Source: Nocardia flavorosea NBRC 108225 (GTDB taxonomy: Bacteria; Actinomycetota; Actinomycetes; Mycobacteriales; Mycobacteriaceae). Taken from it: DNA of 64,000 bases. The position numbers and the translations under genes were made by a program. This document shows positions 7,724 to 16,450 of the stretch, in pieces; position 1 is the first letter of the stretch; each line of letters starts with the position of its first letter. Where the stretch lies: NCBI RefSeq assembly GCF_001613385.1, contig NZ_BDCG01000024.1, forward strand, positions 1 to 64,000, in the 5' to 3' direction. The notes below the pieces were generated by a model, which was given only the letters and a program-made list of their open reading frames with translations, did no database searches and was not told where the DNA came from.

Positions 7724-8851
7724 TCAGTTGCACAGGGCGTGGGTGAGCCGGCTGCGGCTGTCGATATCGCCCGGTGTCCCGGTGTATGAGAGGGTGACAG
7801 CCCGCCCGGCCGAGGTGGCGCCGCTGATCACGGAGAAGCCGAAGATCCCACCGTTGTGCCCGATGAATTGCGCCCCGCACGGTAGCCGGGTGTATCCGAG
7901 GCCGAGACCGTAGAACATGCCGTCACCGGTGCCCATATCCACACCGTCCAGCATCTGCTGCAATTGGGGTTGCGGCACTACCCGCCCGGCCGACAGCGCG
8001 GTGTAGAAGCGGTTCAGATCAGCACCGGTGCTGACGAGCCCGCCCGCGCTCCACGGCAGCGACGGTTCGATACGGGTGACGTCGGTGATTACGCCATCGA
8101 GGGTCCGGTATCCGATGGGGTGTGGTTCGCGTAGACCGGTTTCACCGGCAGCCGGCAGATAGGTGCCGGATAGGTTCAGCGGCGCGATGATGCGGTCACG
8201 TAGCTCATCGCCGTAGCTGTGGCCCGTCACCACCTCGATCAGCCGGCCGGCGACGAGGTAGTTGGTGTTGGTGTATTCGAACCGTGCGCCGGGGGCGAAC
8301 TGTGCGGGATTGCGCAACGCGAGCGCAATCACCTGATCCGGGGTGAAAGTGCGGCCATCGTGGGCGGCACTGTATTCGCTCTCTCCAGGAGAACCGGTCA
8401 GTTCGGGCAGTCCGCTTCGGTGGCCGAGGATCTGCCGGACGGTGATGGCCTGCCCGTTCACGCCGGTGCCGGTGAACAGGTCGGGCAGGTAGGTGTCGAT
8501 CGGGCGGTCGAGATCGACTTTCTGCTCCGCCACCAGTTGCAACACGATTGCGGCGGTGAATGTTTTGGTGACGCTTCCGACCCGGACATGCTGCGGACGG
8601 TCGGTAGGGATCGGTGTTCGGGCGTTGATGTCGGCGACTCCTGAGGTCGACACGCTTTCCGAGTCCCCTTCGGTGAGTGTGGCAATGGCACCGACAGCAC
8701 CTGAACCGACCGCTGAGTCGAGGTCCGCTTGCACACTGTTCACACGAGCGGCGGATACGGGAGGTGCAGTGGAGTGGTCCCCGGCCGTGCTGCAGGCGGT
8801 GAGCAACACCGCGGCGGTACAGATCGAAAAGGCGGCAGCCTGTATACGCAT
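7724..8851 (-). CDS. Serine hydrolase lipoprotein (beta-lactamase / D-Ala-D-Ala carboxypeptidase fold)
   Basis: A 375-aa class C beta-lactamase-related hydrolase. A lipoprotein signal ends in LLTAC (Cys20), so it should be anchored outside the membrane. The three family motifs are visible: SVTK (Ser93 to Lys96), YTN (193-195) and HNG (332-334, replacing KTG). The start ATG 8851 gives MRIQAAAF and a proper signal peptide; the longer frame adds a non-signal leader. Substrates in this family include peptidoglycan stem peptides, esters and D-amino acid peptides. Motif HNG rather than KTG argues against a true penicillin-binding protein. Single gene, no obvious operon. Confidence 0.88.
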   Translation of the reverse strand: MRIQAAAFSICTAAVLLTACSTAGDHSTAPPVSAARVNSVQADLDSAVGSGAVGAIATLTEGDSESVSTSGVADINARTPIPTDRPQHVRVGSVTKTFTAAIVLQLVAEQKVDLDRPIDTYLPDLFTGTGVNGQAITVRQILGHRSGLPELTGSPGESEYSAAHDGRTFTPDQVIALALRNPAQFAPGARFEYTNTNYLVAGRLIEVVTGHSYGDELRDRIIAPLNLSGTYLPAAGETGLREPHPIGYRTLDGVITDVTRIEPSLPWSAGGLVSTGADLNRFYTALSAGRVVPQPQLQQMLDGVDMGTGDGMFYGLGLGYTRLPCGAQFIGHNGGIFGFSVISGATSAGRAVTLSYTGTPGDIDSRSRLTHALCN

Positions 8852-8953
8852 GGATCGACGGTAGGAAACTGCTTCCGGCGCGCGCACCGGACTGCAGTAC
8901 GACATCGGTGTGGCGCCGGAGTACGACGGGAGAGGGATGGCCGATTGTCCGGT

Positions 8954-9331
8954 TCAGGGGCCGGGCCGGGTGGTGCCGTCCGCTTCCAGTCGGGCCCGGA
9001 CCTCCGCGATATGGGCGGCCAGCTCGGCTTCGTCGATGACCTTCCGGGCGATCAACGAATGTGCCAGCGCGACCAGCTGATTCTCCGGGAAGGGGAGCGC
9101 CGGGTACACCTCCCCGGTGAGACGATCCTCCTCGTCACGCCGAGCGAGCAGCGGAAGTGCGGTTCCTTCCCGATCGAGCGCATCGCATACGCCGTCGAGG
9201 CTCGATTTCCAAGGTGGAGAAGGGTTCTCGACACCGTACTTGTCGGCCATCCGTGACCACACCTGTCCCCGGGTGATCATCTGCTCCAGCAGCCGAACAC
9301 GGATCCGCGTGACATCCTGATCCACTGGCAT
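8954..9331 (-). CDS. Small nitrile hydratase / thiocyanate hydrolase family protein (activator-like)
   Basis: A 125-aa protein, last gene of a three-gene operon, 18 bases after the stop of the metal-binding subunit and preceded by GGAGGA. It has a helical nitrile-hydratase-beta-like pattern (SLDGVCDALDREG, then ENQLVALAHSLIARKVIDEAELAAHI). Position and size match the P15K-type activator found downstream of thiocyanate hydrolase genes, which helps cobalt loading. It could instead be a structural third subunit. The role is inferred from context and weak similarity. Confidence 0.7.
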   Translation of the reverse strand: MPVDQDVTRIRVRLLEQMITRGQVWSRMADKYGVENPSPPWKSSLDGVCDALDREGTALPLLARRDEEDRLTGEVYPALPFPENQLVALAHSLIARKVIDEAELAAHIAEVRARLEADGTTRPGP

Positions 9332-9349
9332 CTGTTGTCCTCCGGTCGG

Positions 9350-10072
9350 TCAGTAGTTCTGTGCCGGGTGGACCGCGGCATGCACCGGGCGATCCACATC
9401 CGCGGTTCTTCCGGGCTTGGGCAGCGCGACCCCGATCAGGCAGTCACGTGTCACGATCTGCGTGAGCTGCTCCTCGTTCCAGCCCTGCGTACCGTCCGGC
9501 CGCACCGGTAACACCATGAACCGGTGCTTGGAATTGGAATCCTCGACTCGGATACGGACATCCTCGGTGAGATAGAGCCCGAATTCGGCGAGAACCTGAC
9601 GCGGCCAGCGGACGAGCCGGCGGCGGTAGTTCGGCGTCCGATACCACTCGGGTGAATTTCCGAGCAGTGGGCGGGGGTAGCAGGAGCACAGGCTGCAACA
9701 GATCACGTGATGCAGCGTCGGGGTGTCCTCGAGGATGTGTAGCGCGGTGAAATCGCTGGGCGTCCCGAACCCGGTCGGCTTCAGCCAGTCGATGCCGACT
9801 TCGTGGCAGGCGGTGATGGCATCTTCGAGCGCGAGCTGCTTGAAATCGGGGTCCGACCACGCCTTGGCGACGAACCGGGCGCCCGGCGCCGGTCCCAACT
9901 GCTCGAAGTATTCCGTGTACCGGCGGTGATCTTCGGCGGTGAACAATCCCTTCTCGATCGCCAGCTCGCGTAGCGCGATTTCGAGCACCTCGAAATCGGT
10001 GACCTCCTCGACCATCGGCGCCGCGTGCCGAGGAGTTGCGTCTTCGTCCTCTTCGTTCGACATCCCGCTCAT
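9350..10072 (-). CDS. Nitrile hydratase alpha / thiocyanate hydrolase gamma subunit (metal-binding)
   Basis: A 240-aa subunit holding the metal site. The motif CCSLCSC spans residues 125-131, so C126-S-L-C129-S-C131 would be the claw that binds a low-spin cobalt or iron, with the last two Cys oxidised in the mature enzyme. Length (240) and motif position resemble the thiocyanate hydrolase gamma subunit rather than the roughly 200-aa classical nitrile hydratase alpha subunit. It starts at ATG 10072, 30 bases after the beta gene stop, with AAAGGAA upstream. The reaction would be hydration of a nitrile or thiocyanate. The extra Cys125 next to the claw is unusual to me. Confidence 0.85.
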   Translation of the reverse strand: MSGMSNEEDEDATPRHAAPMVEEVTDFEVLEIALRELAIEKGLFTAEDHRRYTEYFEQLGPAPGARFVAKAWSDPDFKQLALEDAITACHEVGIDWLKPTGFGTPSDFTALHILEDTPTLHHVICCSLCSCYPRPLLGNSPEWYRTPNYRRRLVRWPRQVLAEFGLYLTEDVRIRVEDSNSKHRFMVLPVRPDGTQGWNEEQLTQIVTRDCLIGVALPKPGRTADVDRPVHAAVHPAQNY

Positions 10073-10102
10073 CGTGTTCCTTTCCTGGAGGTGTCACGGG
10101 GT

Positions 10103-10924
10103 CTACGGGATCGGCTGAAGCCAGGGTTCCGATATTTCCGCTTGCAAAGTGTCGCCGGCGCATCCCCGATACGGGTCCCACAGCTCTTTCATGTCGAATC
10201 GCACGATGTAGAACCATTCGGGCCGCCGATCCTCGCGGTCGAACGCCTCGTCCTCCGGTATCGGGCTTTCGTACGACACTTTGACGACGGTGCCCGGTTT
10301 TCCGCGCAGGTACTCCTGGGTGCGGGTATAGAAGATCGTCGGAAGTTCACGCACCGACACCTGGTCACCGACCGCGAACCGGGGAGTGCCCGCTTGCCCG
10401 GCAAAGCATTGGGGGTCGCCGAGACCGACCGCGTCCCGGTGATGGACGTTGCGGGCCACGCCGGCACCGTCCCCGGTGCTACGGGGCGCGGCTTCCAGCG
10501 GACCGGGCCGGCCTGCGTACCGCTCCCGGACCTCCTGGGTGCGTTCGAGCAGTTCACGCAGTGTGATATGCCGTTTGTCGATGAGACAGCGGGCCATGGC
10601 GAGCACCCAGCGGCCGTAATACGGAAACCCGAGATATTGTGTCCGCCCGATATCGACGTTCCCGATCCGCCGGCGTTCCTCTGAGGTCCAGATACCTCGC
10701 CAGCCGAGTACTTCGCAGGTGACGAACGTATTGAGCTCCCAGACCTCTTCCTCTTTGTCCTCGAAGACAGCTGGTGCGTCGGGTTCGCCGCCCACGTCGT
10801 GCGGGGTTTTCATGAATGCGCGGAAGAGTTCGTGATCTATCTGGTCGGGGTAGGGCCAATCGCGGACCTGATGTAGCGCTACGCGTAACTGACCGACGTA
10901 GTCGTCCATGACCGAATTTGCCAT
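10103..10924 (-). CDS. Nitrile hydratase beta / fused thiocyanate hydrolase beta-alpha subunit
   Basis: First gene of the operon, 273 aa. The N-terminal half has the nitrile hydratase beta signature HDVGG and a helical domain (WELNTFVTCEVLGWRGIW). The C-terminal half is an SH3-like barrel beginning FAVGDQVSVRELP and ending EPWLQPIP. In thiocyanate hydrolase these halves are separate beta and alpha chains; here they are one polypeptide joined by a Gly/Arg/Pro-rich linker of about 50 residues. ATG 10924 is preferred because AGGGAG lies about 9 bases upstream; ATG 10933 sits directly on that ribosome binding site. Confidence 0.85.
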   Translation of the reverse strand: MANSVMDDYVGQLRVALHQVRDWPYPDQIDHELFRAFMKTPHDVGGEPDAPAVFEDKEEEVWELNTFVTCEVLGWRGIWTSEERRRIGNVDIGRTQYLGFPYYGRWVLAMARCLIDKRHITLRELLERTQEVRERYAGRPGPLEAAPRSTGDGAGVARNVHHRDAVGLGDPQCFAGQAGTPRFAVGDQVSVRELPTIFYTRTQEYLRGKPGTVVKVSYESPIPEDEAFDREDRRPEWFYIVRFDMKELWDPYRGCAGDTLQAEISEPWLQPIP

Positions 10925-11101
10925 GTCAACCATCTCCCTGAAGTGGGTAGGCCGGTATCAACCTTAAAGGGAGAAGACCGGATTCCCGGTGTCGAATCCA
11001 TCAAATCTGTGACTCGGTCGAGATGCGGTGGCGATGCCTTTCAGCTCACGCTTCCCCAGCGTCACCGGCCTCATGACCCCGCAACAACTAGGCTCCTCGA
11101 G

Positions 11102-11827
11102 GTGCGCCCTACACCTGCCTTCGTGAACCTCTTGGACGACGCCGCCTTCCTCTCCCTCGAACACCAGTTGCATCTGGCCGATGTGCTGGGTGAGCATTCG
11201 TGGCAGGTGAACCTGCAGACCAGGGTTTTCACGTTCGACACCGAACACGGCAGCATCGAATGCACCGATTTCCATTTCCTTGGGACCGCGGCGCCCGGCC
11301 CGGGGTCGTGGTTGTGGTCGTGGGCGAATCGGTCCGGGTTCCCGGAATCGGTGGCCACCCTCGCGGCATCCGTTCGTGATTTCGGAGTCGAGCACGAGAT
11401 CGCCGAACTGTCCGCCCCGGAACTTCCCTTTGACAGCCTTCCCTTCGACGAGCCCGAGTCATACCAGGTCGCGGCTGTGCTGACCGAGGCGGCCAAGGCC
11501 GTCACCGGCCGCTGGACGGGTTATCAAGGCCCGGCCGGTGACGACGGCACCCGTGCGGCATTCCTCGTGGAGCATCCCGATTTCCAGCTCCCGCCGGCCG
11601 AGGGGGCGCGGATCATGCGGACACTGACCGAGGGGCTGTCCGGGCTGGCGCTGTACGACCAGCGCCGCGCGCTCAACAGCTACCTGTCGCTTCGGGGGCT
11701 GAATCCGGCGTTCTCATCCGACGAAAGTCAGCTGATCGTCGACTCGCCGGTCCTCGCAGGCACGATCGGATTCGACGAGCACAGTGTCGCAGCTTCTCTC
11801 GAATTGACGGTGCCAGGGTCTCGATAG
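11102..11827 (+). CDS. DUF6882-like protein
   Basis: A 241-aa soluble protein without signal peptide or membrane segment. The segment GTAAPGPGSWLWSWANRSGFPE (split here as GTAAPGPGSWLWSW and ANRSGFPE) and the acidic, Trp-rich pattern are typical of the DUF6882 group. No catalytic motif is visible and the function is unknown. GTG 11102 is chosen because family similarity starts directly after it; upstream in-frame codons run through the shared promoter with the hydratase operon, from which it is divergent. The ribosome binding site is weak, so the start is uncertain. Confidence 0.7.
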   Translation: MRPTPAFVNLLDDAAFLSLEHQLHLADVLGEHSWQVNLQTRVFTFDTEHGSIECTDFHFLGTAAPGPGSWLWSWANRSGFPESVATLAASVRDFGVEHEIAELSAPELPFDSLPFDEPESYQVAAVLTEAAKAVTGRWTGYQGPAGDDGTRAAFLVEHPDFQLPPAEGARIMRTLTEGLSGLALYDQRRALNSYLSLRGLNPAFSSDESQLIVDSPVLAGTIGFDEHSVAASLELTVPGSR

Positions 11828-12050
11828 CGTGAGTGGGCGGTACGGCGCCCGGAGCGGGCGGAGATCCGGTGTATTGAGGTCGGGCCTACTGCGACACACC
11901 TAGCGGAGCCAGGTCGCCGATTGATCGCCATACAACGACAACCGCGCTCAGCAAGAGGTGCGGTCTGACTCTGTCGGCGATAGCTGCGGCGATAGTCCGG
12001 TCGATACCGATTCGATCGAGCTTCGCGGTGCGGGCCGGGCGGAGTGGGAA

Positions 12051-12692
12051 TCAGCGATTCGAGCCGGCTCGGTCGGCCTTTGTTTCGCGCGCAGTGGTGG
12101 CTCCTTGCACCGGTGACGGATGGTGCGTTACCTCCCAGGCTGCCTCGATCATCCGGAATATCTCGTCCACCGCGGCGTCGGGGTCGGGGGCTTCGCGGGC
12201 CAGGGAGAAGGCGTCGATTACGAACCTGGCGATTGTGCGGGCGGCCGTGGGGGTTTGGGCCAGGTCGGGGTCGGCGGCGATGGCTGTGGCCAGCGATTCC
12301 GCATGGCGTAGCCGCATCGAGCTCTCGTACTTCCGCAGGGCGGGTGACTCGTCGATCATGAGCCAGAACGGGGCGGTGCCGTCGGCTGTGCAATGTCGTA
12401 CGAGGGCGCGGATTTGGTGGCGAAGTGCCGGGATGAGCGGTTCGTGGGGGGCGCGGTCGGTGACTGCTCGGGTGAGGCGCTGCTCGAAGTCCCGGTCCTG
12501 GTCGAACACCAGGGCCTCTTTCGAGGCGAAATGGGAGAACAGTGTGGTGACGGCGACGTCGGCCTCGGCGGCGATATCGCGGATGCCTACCTCGTCGTAT
12601 CCGCGTTCTCGGAAGAGCTGTAGGGCGGTGTCGGCGATCTTCTGGCGGGTCGCGGCCTTCTTGCGCTCGCGACGCCCGGGCGGCTCGGTCAT
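12051..12692 (-). CDS. TetR family transcriptional regulator
   Basis: A 213-aa TetR repressor. The N-terminal helix-turn-helix is clear: IADTALQLFRERGYDEVGIR, then DIAAEADVAVTTLFSHFASKEAL (residues about 15-60). The C-terminal half is the variable ligand-binding and dimer domain. It is divergent from a quinone reductase with 70 bases between starts and a 17-bp palindrome in that gap. The usual arrangement is that the repressor controls itself and the oxidoreductase in response to a small toxic molecule. The inducer is unknown. Confidence 0.9.
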   Translation of the reverse strand: MTEPPGRRERKKAATRQKIADTALQLFRERGYDEVGIRDIAAEADVAVTTLFSHFASKEALVFDQDRDFEQRLTRAVTDRAPHEPLIPALRHQIRALVRHCTADGTAPFWLMIDESPALRKYESSMRLRHAESLATAIAADPDLAQTPTAARTIARFVIDAFSLAREAPDPDAAVDEIFRMIEAAWEVTHHPSPVQGATTARETKADRAGSNR

Positions 12693-12732
12693 CCCCTGAC
12701 ACTATCAAGAGCAAAACTGCAACGGTTACAAA

Positions 12733-12749
12733 ACACTAACCGTTAGTGT
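12733..12749. promoter_or_regulatory. Probable TetR operator
   Basis: ACACTAAC-C-GTTAGTGT is a perfect palindrome with 8-bp arms, 14 bases upstream of the quinone reductase ATG and in the intergenic region shared with the TetR gene. A further TTAGTGT copy follows directly. Position and symmetry fit binding by the adjacent TetR dimer. Confidence 0.7.
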
Positions 12750-12762
12750 TAGTGTCGGCGGT

Positions 12763-13656
12763 ATGAAGAAAGTGAGCTTCGCCGAGTACGGCGGTCCGGA
12801 CGTCCTGAAACTCGTCGATGCCGAGGAGCCCCATGCGGGTCCAGGACGGATACGCATCGCCGTGCGCGCGGCAGGCGTGAATCCCATCGACTGGCGGATA
12901 CGGGAAGGCCAGTTCCGGCAGACCCGTCCGGCCGAGCTGCCTGCGGGGGTCGGGCTGGACGCCGCGGGCGTGGTGGATGAGGTCGGGCCGGGTGTCGAAG
13001 GAGTCGAGGTGGGCGACCACGTGTTCGGCGAAGGTGCCGACACGTATGCGGAATTCGCTGTGCTTTCGGCGTGGGCCCGAATGCCCGAAGGGTTGTCGTT
13101 CGAAGAGGCGGCGGGGTATCCCTCGGTCGTGGAGACCGCGCTGCGCGTTCTCCGGGAGGTCGGTGTGCGGCCAGGGCAGACGCTGCTGGTCAGCGGTGCG
13201 TCCGGGGGAGTCGGATCGGCGGTCCTGCAGATCGCCCGCGAACGCGGGATCACGGTGGTCGGCACGGCCGGGGCCGCGAACCAGGACTACCTGCGCAGCC
13301 TGGGGGCAATCGCCACGACCTACGGCTCGGGCTGGGTCGAACGGGTGCGACAGCACGGCCCGTTCGACGCCGCTCTCGATCTGGCCGGCTCGGGCGTGCT
13401 CCCCGACCTCGTCGACCTGACCGGGGATCCGCGGAAGGTGATCTCCATCGCCGAATTCGGGGCGGCGGACTTCGGGGTCCGATTCTCCGGCGAGGCCGGG
13501 AACTTGTTCGAAGCGCTCGAGGAGGCCGCGGGTCTCATCTCCCGGGGCAAGCTGCACATCCCGATCGAGAAGTCCTACTCGCTCGCCGACGCCGCATCGG
13601 CCCATCTCGACAGCCGGGCCGGCCACACTCGTGGGCGGCGGGTCATAGTCATCTGA
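12763..13656 (+). CDS. NADP-dependent zinc-less quinone oxidoreductase (MDR superfamily)
   Basis: A 297-aa medium-chain reductase of the quinone oxidoreductase type. The GroES-like N-domain (VRAAGVNPIDWRIREG) has no catalytic or structural zinc cysteines. The Rossmann segment LLVSGASGGVGSAV binds NADPH. It is likely cytosolic, reducing quinones or enones. The divergent TetR gene and the palindrome at 12733-12749 suggest inducible expression. Confidence 0.88.
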   Translation: MKKVSFAEYGGPDVLKLVDAEEPHAGPGRIRIAVRAAGVNPIDWRIREGQFRQTRPAELPAGVGLDAAGVVDEVGPGVEGVEVGDHVFGEGADTYAEFAVLSAWARMPEGLSFEEAAGYPSVVETALRVLREVGVRPGQTLLVSGASGGVGSAVLQIARERGITVVGTAGAANQDYLRSLGAIATTYGSGWVERVRQHGPFDAALDLAGSGVLPDLVDLTGDPRKVISIAEFGAADFGVRFSGEAGNLFEALEEAAGLISRGKLHIPIEKSYSLADAASAHLDSRAGHTRGRRVIVI

Positions 13657-14028
13657 ATACTCCCTCGTGGTCCCAGGGCCGATGGTGCGCCTGTCGGAAG
13701 ATATTCGTTGCGGAAATGGCAACCGCCGATACGCTCGACCGAATGGACAACTCGGGTCGAGAAGCAGTGATGCTCCGTCCTTGTCATGGCTCACACGAGT
13801 GGCCCGATCTCGTGCGGATCCGACCGGGCGCACCACGGTCACGGTGCGGGCTCGGCCCTGCTCGGCCGGGCGCCGGCCCGGCCCCCGGCCTGCGCGGCTG
13901 AGCCGAGCCCTATCGGCACGGAGCCGGTGACGATCTGCCCTGAGAAGCCGGGCTCCGCCGAAGTCCCGCTCGCGGCTTCGGGGAGCCCGACGGGTGCGGT
14001 GGGTGTCGCGGGCGGCGACCGGCGGTCG
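13657..14028. other. Intergenic region without a recognisable gene
   Basis: 372 bases between two convergent genes. Several short frames are open because of high GC, but none has family similarity or a sensible start. I see no RNA gene and no strong terminator. Confidence 0.5.
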
Positions 14029-14676
14029 TCAGGAACTGGGTACGGGTGCGACGGCCGAACCGCCTGCTATTGCCGAAGCGACGAGGTTGCTCTTGCTCGA
14101 AGGCGCTCCGGAAGGCAGGGTTTCGATCCATTCGGCCGTCGTGGTGACCGCCGCGTAGTTCGACTGCAACAGCACCATCAGCGTCGAGTGCAGAACTTCC
14201 GCCGAAACCCGCCCGGCCTCGTTGGCGAGGTGGACGGCGCCGGTGGCGTCCGAGAGGATCTCCGCGGCGAAGCCGTGACCCTCCGCTTCCACGGCGGTGC
14301 CGAGATCGCAGTTGTTGGTCATATAACCGACGATCGTGACGGTGTCGATCTCGTGGGCGCGCAGCCACTCCACGAGGTCCGTGCCGGCGAAGACGCTGCT
14401 GTACTCCTTGTGCAGATGTTTGCTCGCGGTGGCGGTGCGTTCCTCGATGTCGGGGTGCAGGGCCCAGCCCGGCGTGCCCTCGACGAACACCGGTGAACCG
14501 CTGGGGCTGTGGTGCTGCACGATGACCACGGGAATGTCGTGGGCGCGGGCGGCGTCCATCGCGACGACGATATTGGCGAGCGATTCGGTGCGCGGTGGGT
14601 ACTGGACCTCGAGCGGTCCGGCGAAGTATTCCTGCTGGACATCGACGACGATTAGTGCACGGCGGGCGGTCGACAT
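14029..14676 (-). CDS. Isochorismatase-family cysteine hydrolase
   Basis: A 215-aa hydrolase. The catalytic triad expected for the family is visible as Asp12 (VVDVQQEYF), Lys90 (HKEYSSVFAGTDL) and Cys123 (MTNNCDLGT). Members hydrolyse isochorismate, nicotinamide or other amides and ethers, and the sequence does not decide. ATG 14676 gives MSTARRALIVVD, the usual start; the longer frame adds an unrelated leader. The gene is divergent from a GlxA-type regulator 135 bases away, a common pairing in actinobacteria, so that regulator probably controls it. Confidence 0.88.
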   Translation of the reverse strand: MSTARRALIVVDVQQEYFAGPLEVQYPPRTESLANIVVAMDAARAHDIPVVIVQHHSPSGSPVFVEGTPGWALHPDIEERTATASKHLHKEYSSVFAGTDLVEWLRAHEIDTVTIVGYMTNNCDLGTAVEAEGHGFAAEILSDATGAVHLANEAGRVSAEVLHSTLMVLLQSNYAAVTTTAEWIETLPSGAPSSKSNLVASAIAGGSAVAPVPSS

Positions 14677-14811
14677 GGGGATTCTGCTCCTCGGAAGGTC
14701 GGGGGTCGTACGCCGGAAGGGCGTCCTGTTCGATTGTTCGCCCCCCGGCGCGAACATGTGAGTGGCACGAATGCATACTTTCGATGAGTTCAGGCCAATA
14801 TGGGAGCCCGT

Positions 14812-15771
14812 ATGCGAATCGCCGTCTTCACCTTCGACGAGATCACGATGTTCCATCTGTCCGTGCCGCTGATGGTGTTCGGTGAGGTCACCCGGCTCGG
14901 GCTCCCCACCGACTGGGAGACCCGGCTGTGGTCGTCGGACGGTGGGTCGATCCGGACGGCCGAGGGATACCCGATCGGTGATATCGCCGGTCCGGAAATC
15001 GTCGACGACGCCGATATCGTGATCGTCCCGTCCTGGTCGCTACCGATCGCGCCGACCGGCCCCGAACTGCGCGAACAGCTCGCCGCGGCGCACGGGCGCG
15101 GTGCGACGATCGCCGGTCTGTGCCTGGGTGCGTTCCCACTGGCCGACGCGGGCCTGCTCGACGGGCGCGCGGCCGTCACCCATTGGACGGCGATGTCGCT
15201 ACTGGCCGAGCGCCGCCCCGGGGTCCGGGTGGATACCTCGGTGCTCTACATCGATCACGGCGATGTGCTCACCTCCGCAGGCACAGCGGCGGCGCTCGAC
15301 GCCTGTCTGCACCTGGTTCGCACACATCTCGGCGCCGCCGCAGCGACCAGGGTGGCGCGGTCTCTGGTCGTCGCGCCGCACCGCGAAGGCGGGCAGGCAC
15401 AGTACATCGAACGCCCCCTGGCGCGACCTGCCACCGGGAGCGCGCTGGGGGAGGTGCTGGACTGGGCCCTGGCCAGGCTGGACCAGCCGCTCAGCGTCGA
15501 TATGCTGGCCGAACAGGCGCGCATGAGCCGGCGCAGCTTCGTCCGGCATTTCCAGCAGACCACCGGCACCACACCGGCCCGCTGGATCCTGGAACGCCGC
15601 CTCGACGAAGCGCGAGCGCTGCTGGAAACCACCGACTGGGGAATCGAAAGCCTCGCCGCGGCCTGCGGTTTCGGTAGCGCGGTGACCTTCCGGCAGAACT
15701 TCACGGCCGCATTCGGAACCACGCCCACCGCCTACCGTCGGCGGTTCACCGCCGATTCGGCCGCTCGGTGA
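14812..15771 (+). CDS. GlxA-type transcriptional regulator (DJ-1/PfpI + AraC)
   Basis: A 319-aa regulator. Residues 1-190 form a DJ-1/PfpI-like (class I glutamine amidotransferase-like) domain with Cys104 in AGLCLGAF at the nucleophile elbow. Residues about 215-315 carry an AraC double helix-turn-helix (LSVDMLAEQARMSRRSFVRH and IESLAAACGFGSAVTFRQNF). Start ATG 14812 has GGGAG 5 bases upstream; ATG 14800 is an alternative. It probably activates the divergent isochorismatase-like gene. The ligand sensed by the DJ-1 domain is unknown. Confidence 0.9.
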   Translation: MRIAVFTFDEITMFHLSVPLMVFGEVTRLGLPTDWETRLWSSDGGSIRTAEGYPIGDIAGPEIVDDADIVIVPSWSLPIAPTGPELREQLAAAHGRGATIAGLCLGAFPLADAGLLDGRAAVTHWTAMSLLAERRPGVRVDTSVLYIDHGDVLTSAGTAAALDACLHLVRTHLGAAAATRVARSLVVAPHREGGQAQYIERPLARPATGSALGEVLDWALARLDQPLSVDMLAEQARMSRRSFVRHFQQTTGTTPARWILERRLDEARALLETTDWGIESLAAACGFGSAVTFRQNFTAAFGTTPTAYRRRFTADSAAR

Positions 15772-15858
15772 GCATTCGACGGGGCTCGTCACTGCTTCGG
15801 TTCTGCGTCGCGACCCACCTCGATCAGCGCCCGCGAGGCCGGGACGTAGCATCGGGGC

Positions 15859-16080
15859 ATGGTCGGTCCCGCGAAGCGCAATGGTCCCCTGAGTGGCGGT
15901 ATGGGAGCCGGGCTGGCCATCGGGTTGGCGATCGGCGTGGCCGTGGGGGTCGCGCTGGGTAATCTCGCCATCGGTGCCGGAATCGGTGTCGCGATCGGAA
16001 TTTCCTTCGGTCTGGCGATGAAGGGCGACTCCGGCGACAATGCGCCGGACGACCGGGACAAACCCGAAGTCGACGGCTGA
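15859..16080 (+). CDS. Small glycine-zipper membrane protein
   Basis: A 73-aa protein. Residues about 13-55 are a continuous run of Gly, Ala, Ile, Leu and Val with GxxxG spacing (GAGLAIGLAIGVAVGVALG), followed by a second such run and a charged tail rich in Asp. It should form one hairpin or two membrane helices. A paralogue of the same length and architecture is at 31028-31249. Function unknown. It begins 87 bases after the regulator gene. Confidence 0.7.
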   Translation: MVGPAKRNGPLSGGMGAGLAIGLAIGVAVGVALGNLAIGAGIGVAIGISFGLAMKGDSGDNAPDDRDKPEVDG

Positions 16081-16450
16081 AACGCTCGGGCGCACCGGTA
16101 TTCGGCGCCGCGACCGGAACAGCGATGTTGAACGGCAGTGGCACCGGCGGCGGGGGCGGTGTTCGGTCCGACCGCGGGCAGCGTTCTGATTCGGCGCAGC
16201 GCGGCATCCTCGTCGCGATACCCCTTCGGGGCGGTGTCCGGCTACCGTGCGAGATGCACCGGGTGATCGACCCCGGCTACGTATCCGCAGTCTCGGCTCC
16301 CGCCCAGGACGGCCCCCGGTTCGGGTGCACATCGCACCGAGGACCGGCAACCCGCTCCGCCGATATTCGCTGCGTGTGGTGAGCGGCCCCGATAGTTTTG
16401 GCAACGAGCTGCGCCGACTCCTCGCTGCCCGACCGGAAGATCGTGACCGG

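Noticed and set aside
13786..14496. Plus-strand open frame of 236 codons
   Set aside because: Mostly antisense to the isochorismatase gene; composition and lack of motifs mark it as a shadow.
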